This document shows, in pieces, positions 54,594 through 64,000 of a stretch of 64,000 bases of DNA. This DNA comes from Lysobacterales bacterium. Lineage in GTDB: Bacteria > Pseudomonadota > Gammaproteobacteria > Xanthomonadales > Xanthomonadaceae. The stretch spans positions 1,486,001-1,550,000 of the forward strand of contig JADKCY010000002.1 in NCBI GenBank assembly GCA_016718605.1. The letters are read 5' to 3'. Each line of letters begins with the position of its first letter. Position 1 is the stretch's first letter. The translations under genes and the position numbers were made by a program. The notes below the pieces were generated by a model, which ran no database searches, was not told where the DNA came from, and saw nothing but the letters and a program-made list of their open reading frames with translations.

Positions 54594-57059
54594 TCAAACC
54601 GCTCGCATTCGTCGCACGCCCAAGCCCAGCAAAATCAATCCGAGGAGCCACAGTGAGCCAAAGTTGCCGGCTGGAATCCTCAGTGCGGCCACCACCAGTA
54701 ATTGGGTTGTGCCGGATGAGGGCGCGTCGTTGGTATCACCCGAGTAGTCTGCCCGGACGATCCGTGTGCCCTGTGCTGCGGTTTGAATCGAGCACTCCGC
54801 TGCTCCGGCGACTAGTTGCCTCGACTGACATGCGCTGATGGGCGAGCCATCCAGATAGAAGCTCACGCTGCCCTCGTTCGGTGCGACGCCTGCACTGACC
54901 TCGGCGCGGGCTAGCACGATGGCGCCCGCAGGCACGCTGGACTGACTCAGGCTCAAGCTCGTCGTGGTTGCCGCCAGCCCGACGGTCAGCAGGCGCGTAT
55001 TGTTGGCAGCAAGGTTGTTGCTATCCCCGCTGTAGTTGGCTTGGACAAGCACGTCACCCGCAATCGCGAAGCTGGTCGTACACGTCGCTTGCGTCGCGTT
55101 GAGGCTGACCGCTTCGCATCCCGTGATCGGCACGCCATCTGCAACAAACTGCACGGTGCCAGACGGGTTGCTCACGCCTCCGAGCACACTCACCTCCAGC
55201 AACGTTGGCTGCGCGACCACCGCCGGGTCGGGCGTCGCATCAATCTGCACGCTGGTCAATGCCGGTGTGATGGTCTGCGCAGCGCTTGCAGCACTGGGCA
55301 GCAGATTGCTGTCACCACCATAGGACGCAGAAATCGTCTTGGGGCCCGCGGTTTGAGAAATGAGATCGCAGCTCGTTGCAGGCAAGGTCACCAGACAACT
55401 GGCACCCGTGCCGTCATCCACCGTGACGCTGCCGGTGGCGGTCACCAATCCCGAGGTCTGAACGGTGACGGTGTAGGTTTGCCCGGCTGGCGCGGGGGAG
55501 GGCGCTATGCTCGAGATGCTGGTGGTCGAAGCCACACGGTTGACTTGGTGGCTTTGTGTCGCTGCGCTTGGGCCGTTGGCCACGTCCCCCGAGTAGGTCG
55601 CCTGAAGGGTCAGGTTGCCGGCCTGCATGGAAGTCAGACTGCAGCTGGTGCTTGGCAGCAGGATGTCGCAGTTCGCACCCAGGCCATCGCTGACGCTGAC
55701 CGTGCCTGTGGGCGTACCGAAACCGCTGACGGCGACTTCGACGCTGTAGGCAGCGCCCAAATCAGACGGACTCGGCAGCACACTGACAATGCTGGTGGTC
55801 GACACCGCGCGAATGAAGACAGCTTCAACATCCGAGCTGCCGCCGACGCCGACGCTGCCGACATAGCTTACTGTGATGGTGTGTGGTCCCCCGGCCAAGG
55901 GCACCAGACTGCAACGATCCACTGGTAGCGCGAAATTGCATTGGGCTCCCGTGCTATCGCTGACCAGGACATTGCCACTCAATGGCAAGCCTCCTGCTTC
56001 CACAGTGGCCACTACCTCGTAGGGCTGCCCTTCGGCGGGTAAGGCCGGATTGATACTGGTGATGGTGGTCGTGCTTGGGACCACGCCCTTGATGCCATCA
56101 AACAGGCCATTGATCGTGCGGGCCGGGCTGAGCGCGGCGGTGCTGCTCGTGAATACGCCGGTGGCGAGGTCTATCGACAACAGATGGGCGTCGACGGGCT
56201 CGATGGGCGGTGTCAGGTCAAGCGCTCGCGCCACAACCCGAAGTTGTCCCGCCTCGATGGTGGCAAGGTCCACATCCACCACACAACAATTCAATTCACC
56301 GGTGCCGATGTTCAGCAAGCTCCCATCCGATGCGACTTCCACCAGCTGCGCCTGGGCACGATCAGGAGATGGAAGCAGCACGTGAGTGAGGCCATAGACG
56401 CGCCCGGAATCCGGATCGGCGACCAACACATCAAGGGTGCCGCTCATCGGTGCCGACGCCAGAAATCCGCTGCTGCCATCCACGGCGAACTGCAACAGGC
56501 GATGCGTGCCTTCCGGATCACTCAAGCGTCTGCCAGAGACCAGAAGACCTTGCGGTGTCAGCGCGCTGACATTGCCATCCACGACGCAACAATCGCTGGT
56601 TCCGCCGTGGACACTCGTGACCGCTGCGTTGTTCGAATTCACCGCAAATACATGTAGTGCGCCCGATTCACGCACCAGTGCCAGCAGTCGTGATGTGCTG
56701 CGTTCGAAGGCAAGCGCCACCGCTTGTCCGCTCAGTCCTGTGCTACCGCGGTCCTCGAACGTGCCCAGCGCGGTGTGAGCGACCAACAGATGCCACTCGG
56801 CATCCGTTGGATCCTTGCTCAGGAAAAACACCTGCTGTGTGAAGGGATCATACGCTGTGCCTGCGGGGGCCAGTACGCGCGCTTCTGCCAGGCTGGCGCG
56901 AACCACCTGCGCACCGCTGAGGGAGTCGATCTCGATGACCTGCAGCGCCTTTGCATCGCGGTCATATCCCAAGCCAAGCAGTTGGGCTTGGGCGAGCATC
57001 GGCCAAAGAAGCGCTGCCATCACCACGCGGCGCCAACAGAAAACTGTCGAGCGGCTCAT
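54594..57059 (-). CDS. Ig-repeat protein with tripartite C-terminal membrane signal
   Basis: 821 residues with signal peptide VVMAALLWPMLAQA. Residues about 25-330 are a propeller-like domain with two Cys-Cys-containing repeats (GGTSDCCVVDGNVSALTPQG and GELNCCVVDVDLATIEAGQL). Residues about 335-780 are five Ig-like repeats (SYVGSVGV, TYSGDVAN, SYGGDSNL, NYSGDSNN, DYSGDTND). The end is IPAGNFGSLWLLGLILLGLG followed by VRRMRAV: a short motif, one hydrophobic helix and basic residues, the plan of PEP-CTERM/IPTL-CTERM sorting signals. It carries no GFE motif. It starts six bases after the S74-domain gene, so the two are an operon. The protein is likely cell-surface after processing. Confidence 0.8.
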   Translation of the reverse strand: MSRSTVFCWRRVVMAALLWPMLAQAQLLGLGYDRDAKALQVIEIDSLSGAQVVRASLAEARVLAPAGTAYDPFTQQVFFLSKDPTDAEWHLLVAHTALGTFEDRGSTGLSGQAVALAFERSTSRLLALVRESGALHVFAVNSNNAAVTSVHGGTSDCCVVDGNVSALTPQGLLVSGRRLSDPEGTHRLLQFAVDGSSGFLASAPMSGTLDVLVADPDSGRVYGLTHVLLPSPDRAQAQLVEVASDGSLLNIGTGELNCCVVDVDLATIEAGQLRVVARALDLTPPIEPVDAHLLSIDLATGVFTSSTAALSPARTINGLFDGIKGVVPSTTTITSINPALPAEGQPYEVVATVEAGGLPLSGNVLVSDSTGAQCNFALPVDRCSLVPLAGGPHTITVSYVGSVGVGGSSDVEAVFIRAVSTTSIVSVLPSPSDLGAAYSVEVAVSGFGTPTGTVSVSDGLGANCDILLPSTSCSLTSMQAGNLTLQATYSGDVANGPSAATQSHQVNRVASTTSISSIAPSPAPAGQTYTVTVQTSGLVTATGSVTVDDGTGASCLVTLPATSCDLISQTAGPKTISASYGGDSNLLPSAASAAQTITPALTSVQIDATPDPAVVAQPTLLEVSVLGGVSNPSGTVQFVADGVPITGCEAVSLNATQATCTTSFAIAGDVLVQANYSGDSNNLAANNTRLLTVGLAATTTSLSLSQSSVPAGAIVLARAEVSAGVAPNEGSVSFYLDGSPISACQSRQLVAGAAECSIQTAAQGTRIVRADYSGDTNDAPSSGTTQLLVVAALRIPAGNFGSLWLLGLILLGLGVRRMRAV

Positions 57060-57065
57060 GGGGGC

Positions 57066-58568
57066 TTAACGCTGTGCGTCTGTGGTGGCTGCGGCATCCT
57101 TGAGCAACGCGGCCTCCAGCCGGGCCAAACGGGCCTCCAGCGTGGCGATGTGGGCATCGCGCTCGGCAATCTCGTTCTGCAGTGCCTTGGTTGCCGCCAG
57201 CGCGACACCGGCGACGTCCGCCGGGGAAAGCGCCCGTTCGGTGGTTCCGAAACCGAAGGCCGCATAGAAGTCTTCCGCCACAGGACCGATATGGCGATCG
57301 GCAGCGCTCGTGTGCAGGTAGTTCCATGTCCAAACCGGCAAATCAGCCAACCGGTCCAACAGCGCGGCACCGGCGACTTCGACAAAGTTCTCTTTGGCGG
57401 TGCGACTGGAAAGCTGCGTGAACGAACCCGACACAAACAGATTCCCGTCCGCATCCAACTGCAATCGCCGGTCTTCGGTGGCCGTGTCGGCGTCCGGCAC
57501 TTCGACCAGCATCAGCGCGTCGGTGTAGCCGTCTGGGCGACGCAGGTGCAAGGCGGCGGTCGGCGATGCGGTGCCAAATCCAACGTCGCCATCCGCAGCC
57601 ATATCGAGACTGCTGGTTGGTGCACCAGGCCGGATGCGGAACGGAAGGCTCGAGCCAACCGTGACGTCGCGGACGAAGAAGTTCGCCTCATTCGCGCCGA
57701 CATCCCACGTTTGCGCAGTAAATCCACTCGCCGCGGTTTGCTCCAGTCGCAGTGCTGGCGTGTTTCCCGTACTGGGTTGCAGATCGAGGACGGGCGTCGT
57801 GGTTCGAAATCCGACGTGCCCGGAACTGTCGACATGGATGCTGCCTGTGGGTGCGTTCGCGGTTACCTTGAACGGAACCCGCGCGCCCGTGACGTCTTCG
57901 ATCGCAAAGTAGCTCGGACCGCCACTGGCTTGATCGTTGGCCACCAAGCGCCAATCGTTGGCGGGAAAGCCTCCACTGGCCGAAGTGTCGTCGAAATGGA
58001 TGCGCAGATTGTTTTCTTTCAAACGAAGCGTATCCGCGCCGAAGGACTCGTTGTCGACGCAATCAAACCCGAAACAGCCACTGCCCTGGGTGATCAGATC
58101 ATCCGCAATCACCTGATCTTTTGCCGACTGCGCGGTCTTGGGTTCTGCATCCTGATCGCCTTCGCCCACCGACATGTCCACGAAAGCCCCGCCCAGAACG
58201 GAAACCACACCCGATCTTGCGGGTAAGGCTGCTGGCCAACCCGCCGGTAGTTGTTCGTCGCCCTTGTCGCGCGCGATGCGAGCCGCCTCGCGGAGGGCGG
58301 GGGATACGCGTGGCGAGTAGACCAGCTCCCAGCGGTGCACACCATCCGGCAGAAGGCTGCCGTCAGACAGTCGCAGGGAAATCGACGGAGCTTGTCCTTG
58401 CGCGAACGCCTGCTCGATCACCTTGCCATCGGCGGTCACGATGCGAAGGTGCGCACCGGCCGCTTGAGGAATGTTCTCCAACGGTATCGTCGGGCCTGTC
58501 TGCGCTTGCGCGGGAAGATTCATCGCAACGAAGAACGAGAACAGAACGATCAAACGTGAACACGACAT
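57066..58568 (-). CDS. Exported protein with S74 intramolecular-chaperone domain
   Basis: 500 residues, signal peptide LIVLFSFFVAMNLPAQA, GGGGAGG ribosome site. Residues about 25-140 are an Ig-like domain (LRLSDGSLLPDGVHRWELVY). Repeated beta strands (about 230-370: VDSSGHVGFRTTTPVLDLQP, MAADGDVGFGTASPTAALHL) resemble phage tail-fibre shafts. At about 385-470 lies a peptidase S74 chaperone domain: SSRTAKENFVEVAG gives Ser387 and Lys392, five apart as in the endosialidase self-cleavage dyad, then HIGPVAEDF and ADVAGVALAATKALQ. A coiled coil ends the chain (ERDAHIATLEARLARLEAAL). Such domains trimerise and cut themselves off. The gene precedes the Ig/CTERM gene by six bases. Confidence 0.8.
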   Translation of the reverse strand: MSCSRLIVLFSFFVAMNLPAQAQTGPTIPLENIPQAAGAHLRIVTADGKVIEQAFAQGQAPSISLRLSDGSLLPDGVHRWELVYSPRVSPALREAARIARDKGDEQLPAGWPAALPARSGVVSVLGGAFVDMSVGEGDQDAEPKTAQSAKDQVIADDLITQGSGCFGFDCVDNESFGADTLRLKENNLRIHFDDTSASGGFPANDWRLVANDQASGGPSYFAIEDVTGARVPFKVTANAPTGSIHVDSSGHVGFRTTTPVLDLQPSTGNTPALRLEQTAASGFTAQTWDVGANEANFFVRDVTVGSSLPFRIRPGAPTSSLDMAADGDVGFGTASPTAALHLRRPDGYTDALMLVEVPDADTATEDRRLQLDADGNLFVSGSFTQLSSRTAKENFVEVAGAALLDRLADLPVWTWNYLHTSAADRHIGPVAEDFYAAFGFGTTERALSPADVAGVALAATKALQNEIAERDAHIATLEARLARLEAALLKDAAATTDAQR

Positions 58569-58674
58569 ACGGTGCGCCTCCCCTGTGGCGATGCGGGTTG
58601 TCCCGACTGACAGGGCGCGTCGTCACTGGCATGCTGCGACCAGAACCGTCGTGGACACCCTGTGCGAGTGAATC

Positions 58675-60273
58675 ATGCACGCTAATCGGCCAAATGCGCT
58701 ATCGCCTGTCATCGTGAAGATGGTGCTGTCCTGTTTGTTACCTTTCGGCGGTGCTTTGGCACAGACGGTGCCGACGTTTGCCGAGGTTTCGCAGCAGGTG
58801 GGCGTTTCAACAACCCATGGCATGCAGTTCGGACCGTTTGGCGAGTCCGACATGATGAGCGGTGGGGTGGCCGGCGGTGACATCGATGGCGACGATTGGC
58901 CAGACCTGCTGGTGTTGCGTGGCGATCTCGGCGCGGCGCGCCTGTTCCGCAATCAAGGCAATGGCCACTTCGCGGACGAGGCGCTGCTGCGTGGGTTGAC
59001 CATCGACAGCGGGTTTGCCAATGGCGCTCTGTTGGCGGATGTCGACGGCGACGGCGACCTCGACGCGCTGGTCGGTGGTCTCTACATCCCTGATGCCAAC
59101 CACGTCTCGCCACCTCGCCTCTGGCGCAACGACGGGCAAGGGTTTTTTGTCGAAGACACGGAGGCCTTCAGTGCGTGGGACGACGCGGATTCTTGGTCGA
59201 TGGCGCTGGCTGATGTCGACGGGGACGCAGATCTGGATCTGGCGGTTGGCCGCTGGAACCGTTCGCCAGGTGAACGAAACCACGTGTGGCTTCAGACGAC
59301 GGAGGGTTTTGTTGCTGCGGATGTGGACCTTGGTCTCGCCGGTGCTTTTCAGTCCGATAACGCGGTGAGTTTCACCCCGAACTTCGCCGATATCGACGAC
59401 GACGGCGATCAGGATTTGCTGTTCACGGGAGATTTTGGGCACAGCCGAATCTTCCGCAACGACGACGGCCTGTTTCATCACCAGACTAGCGCGGCGATCA
59501 ACGATGAGAACGGCATGGGCGCCGCCGTTGCCGACTACGACAACGATGGTGACCTTGACTGGTTTGTGAGCGCCATCTTCGACAACGGTGCGCCCCTTGG
59601 TAACTGGGGTACCACGGGCAACCGTCTATACCGAAATCTGGGAGATGGGCAGTTCGAGGACGTCACCGACCTAGCTGGCGTTCGCGAAGCCGGTTGGGGT
59701 TGGGGCAGTTGCTTTGCGGACTTCAACGCGGATGGTTGGCAGGATCTGCTGGTGGTGAACGGGATGCTTGGCGGTCAAGCCGTCGCGTTCAATGACGATC
59801 CCGTCCGCCTTTTTTTCAATCAGGGAGACGGTCGCTTTGTCGAGGCTGCTGCGGCTGCGGGCATTCTTGATACGGGGCAGGGTCGGGGGGTCGTCTGTTT
59901 TGACTACGATCGGGACGGTGATACTGACGCATTTATTCAGAATGGGTACGGGCAGAGCCGAATGTACCGCAATGATTCACCGCTTTCGGCGTGGGTCCGA
60001 GTGCAGGTTGGCGGTCGGCAACCAAACACACAGGCTATCGGGGGCCGAGTGCTTCTTTTCGGTTCCGGCCCCACCCTCAGGCGCGACATCGTCGCGGGAA
60101 ACCATTTCTTGTCCGCGAGCCCCTCTGATATTCAGTTCGCCATCCCGGAGGGTGAACGCTACCAGCGCATCGAGATTCGCTGGCCCTCCGGCGTAACGAG
60201 TGTTTCCGGCTACCGTCCCGAAATGACCGTCCGTTTCAGTATTGATAGCATCTTTTTTGACGCCTTTGATTGA
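58675..60273 (+). CDS. Exported ASPIC/UnbV-type VCBS-repeat protein with degenerate GFE end
   Basis: 532 residues, signal peptide MVLSCLLPFGGALAQ within the first 30 residues; the ATG at 58720 is an alternative start. FG-GAP/VCBS repeats: GGDIDGDDWPDLLVLR, LADVDGDGDLDALVGG, LADVDGDADLDLAVGR, FADIDDDGDQDLLFTG, VADYDNDGDLDWFVSA, FADFNADGWQDLLVVN and FDYDRDGDTDAFIQNG, a predicted seven-bladed calcium-binding propeller. The C-terminus is an ASPIC/UnbV (CRTAC1) domain (WVRVQVGGRQPNTQAIGGRV … RYQRIEIRWPSGVTSVSGY). It ends DSIFFDAFD, which aligns with the GFE motif but has Ala for Gly and Asp for Glu. Monocistronic, transcribed toward the rRNA operon end. Confidence 0.85.
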   Translation: MHANRPNALSPVIVKMVLSCLLPFGGALAQTVPTFAEVSQQVGVSTTHGMQFGPFGESDMMSGGVAGGDIDGDDWPDLLVLRGDLGAARLFRNQGNGHFADEALLRGLTIDSGFANGALLADVDGDGDLDALVGGLYIPDANHVSPPRLWRNDGQGFFVEDTEAFSAWDDADSWSMALADVDGDADLDLAVGRWNRSPGERNHVWLQTTEGFVAADVDLGLAGAFQSDNAVSFTPNFADIDDDGDQDLLFTGDFGHSRIFRNDDGLFHHQTSAAINDENGMGAAVADYDNDGDLDWFVSAIFDNGAPLGNWGTTGNRLYRNLGDGQFEDVTDLAGVREAGWGWGSCFADFNADGWQDLLVVNGMLGGQAVAFNDDPVRLFFNQGDGRFVEAAAAAGILDTGQGRGVVCFDYDRDGDTDAFIQNGYGQSRMYRNDSPLSAWVRVQVGGRQPNTQAIGGRVLLFGSGPTLRRDIVAGNHFLSASPSDIQFAIPEGERYQRIEIRWPSGVTSVSGYRPEMTVRFSIDSIFFDAFD

Positions 60274-60381
60274 CTGAGCATTCTCATGAATCACCTCAGC
60301 GTGCGTCTGCGTGCAATGACTACACGGCCTTTTCGGCGGGCATTGTGTTGGTGTTGTTTTGGAATTTGGAGTTGCAAAAGC

Positions 60382-60409
60382 AAACGGCCCATCGAAAGAT
60401 GGGCCGTTT
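60382..60409 (-). terminator. Intrinsic terminator of the rRNA operon
   Basis: A 12-bp perfect stem (AAACGGCCCATC / GATGGGCCGTTT) with a GAAA loop lies just downstream of 5S. On the minus strand it is followed by TTTGCTTTTG; on the plus strand by TTATG, so it may also stop the ASPIC/UnbV transcript. Confidence 0.85.
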
Positions 60410-60420
60410 TATGTAAAGAC

Positions 60421-60535
60421 CTTGGCGATGACCTACTCTCGCATGGCTTGAGCCACACTACCATCGGCGCAGCTGCGTTTCACTTCCGAGTTCGGGATGG
60501 GATCGGGTGGTACCACAGCGCTATGGTCGCCAAGG
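60421..60535 (-). rRNA. rrf: 5S ribosomal RNA
   Basis: About 115 bases; the minus strand begins CTTGGCGACCATAGCG, contains CCCGATCCCATCCCGAACTC and GAAACGCAGCTGCGCCGATG, and ends ATCGCCAAG pairing with the start. Last gene of the rRNA operon. Confidence 0.95.
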
Positions 60536-60588
60536 AGACGGTGGAGTGTCGCATGCTCTGAATAGAGCAGCGCCGTCTCACATGGGGG

Positions 60589-60660
60589 ACTTGGGACGTA
60601 ACAAAGTTTGGGATCAAGTCTCGACGTGTGTCGAGGTTGAAGCGTCTTGAGGTTATATGA

Positions 60661-60666
<6 letters not shown>
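60589..60666 (-). repeat. 23S processing stem, 3' arms
   Basis: Two segments here are complementary to segments beyond the 5' end of 23S. ACTTGGGACGTAACAA at 60589-60604 is the exact reverse complement of 63619-63634. The 21 bases at 60646-60666 match the reverse complement of 63523-63543 with one mismatch. In the precursor they would form the RNase III stem closing 23S. Confidence 0.7.
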
Positions 60667-63522
<2,856 letters not shown>

Positions 63523-63530
<8 letters not shown>

Positions 63531-63634
63531 ATATAACCTCAAGTCGCCTCAAGGTCGTCAAACCACTGTTTCGCTTACTTGCCTCAACGACACGTATTGA
63601 GACAGGATCTCAAACGCATTGTTACGTCCCAAGT
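63523..63634 (-). repeat. 23S processing stem, 5' arms
   Basis: Partner of the arms at 60589-60666: 63523-63543 pairs with 60646-60666 (20 of 21 positions), and 63619-63634 pairs perfectly with 60589-60604. Confidence 0.7.
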
Positions 63635-63646
63635 TGTCAAAGAACA
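63635..63646 (-). promoter_or_regulatory. boxA-like antitermination site in the rRNA spacer
   Basis: The minus strand reads TGTTCTTTGACA, close to the rRNA boxA consensus TGCTCTTTAACA, in the spacer between tRNA-Ala and 23S. It would recruit NusB/S10 for antitermination. Position and sequence fit; not proven. Confidence 0.55.
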
Positions 63647-63710
63647 CGCCCAAGCCACAATGCCTGAACGTCAAATAGTTAGTGTGCGCAGTCACATCTC
63701 AACACCCGCG

Positions 63711-63786
63711 TGGTGGAGCCAGTCGGGATCGAACCGACGACCCCCTGCTTGCAAAGCAGGTGCTCTCCCAGCTGAGCTATGGCCCC
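63711..63786 (-). tRNA. tRNA-Ala (anticodon TGC)
   Basis: 76 bases. The minus strand reads GGGGCCATAGCTCAGCTGGG, an anticodon arm CCTGCTTTGCAAGCAGG with TGC, the T arm GGTTCGATCC, and an encoded CCA end. Acceptor stem GGGGCCA pairs with TGGCTCC. Standard second tRNA of the 16S-23S spacer. Confidence 0.97.
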
Positions 63787-63807
63787 GATACGCGTCATCC
63801 AGATCCA

Positions 63808-63884
<77 letters not shown>

Positions 63885-63977
63885 ATTGGCTGGATTCGTA
63901 GCCCACAGTCAGGCGCTACTTGAGATGTGCAGGTGACTTGTGCGGACGCCCGACAGACACGTCGATTCGTCATGCTC

Positions 63978-64000
63978 TAAAGGAGGTGATCCAGCCGCAC
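63978..64000 (-). rRNA. rrs: 16S ribosomal RNA (3' end only)
   Basis: The last 23 bases of the window, on the minus strand, read GTGCGGCTGGATCACCTCCT and then TTA, the universal 3' end of 16S with the anti-Shine-Dalgarno CACCTCC. The rest lies beyond the window. Confidence 0.93.

Overview
The window reads as a piece of a high-GC gammaproteobacterial chromosome, most like the Xanthomonadales/Lysobacterales (Rhodanobacteraceae- or Ahniella-like). The basis is the typical 16S-tRNA-Ile-tRNA-Ala-23S-5S operon, housekeeping genes of that flavour (a purC with a GTG start, trmL, hemW, psiE, an HAE1-type RND pump), and many secreted proteins that carry a short F-x-[ND]-G-F-E motif, usually at the extreme C-terminus. 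This placement is an inference from protein flavour, not from a database search.

Layout. 1-2157 (minus): purC, an overlapping sulfotransferase-like gene and the start of a small secreted protein cut by the window edge. 2326-8884: an old-yellow-enzyme reductase, a ChaN/EreA-like secreted protein, and a two-gene RND efflux operon. 8920-13751 (minus): an envelope-polymer decoration cluster of phosphoglycerol-transferase-like enzyme, MBOAT acyltransferase and SGNH partner. 13902-15212: trmL and a secreted protein of unknown function. 15213-22295: an accessory stretch with decayed fragments of at least two insertion-sequence families, an FG-GAP protein, an NTF2-like/PAS/GGDEF cyclase, a delta-60 repeat protein and a probable dead sixA-like gene.

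22296-26524 (minus) is the most interesting unit: an ECF sigma factor, a single-pass zinc anti-sigma factor and an exported PDZ-TPR-CHAT (caspase-like) protein, with coupled or closely spaced starts. It diverges from a VCBS-repeat protein carrying the GFE motif. I infer a membrane signalling circuit in which the periplasmic CHAT protease may cut the anti-sigma factor.

28608-43303 holds an exported M28 peptidase with a TolB-like propeller and a PDZ domain, a frameshifted beta-helix protein, a PcRGLX/YetA-like protein, two small secreted proteins, a glycoside-hydrolase-like protein, PsiE, an M16 peptidase lipoprotein and a DUF4156 lipoprotein. 43421-53197 (minus) is one giant Ig-repeat surface protein gene of about 3,258 codons, read as three open frames because of two compensating one-base shifts. 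53371-60273 holds hemW, a second Ig-repeat protein with a different (membrane-anchor) C-terminus, an S74 chaperone-domain protein and an ASPIC/UnbV protein. 60382-64000 (minus) is the rRNA operon with its terminator, processing stems, a boxA-like site and two tRNAs; 16S is cut by the window end.

Overall the window is dominated by exported, repeat-rich surface or secreted proteins. The recurring GFE motif, encoded with different synonymous codons each time, looks like a protein-level signal worth following.
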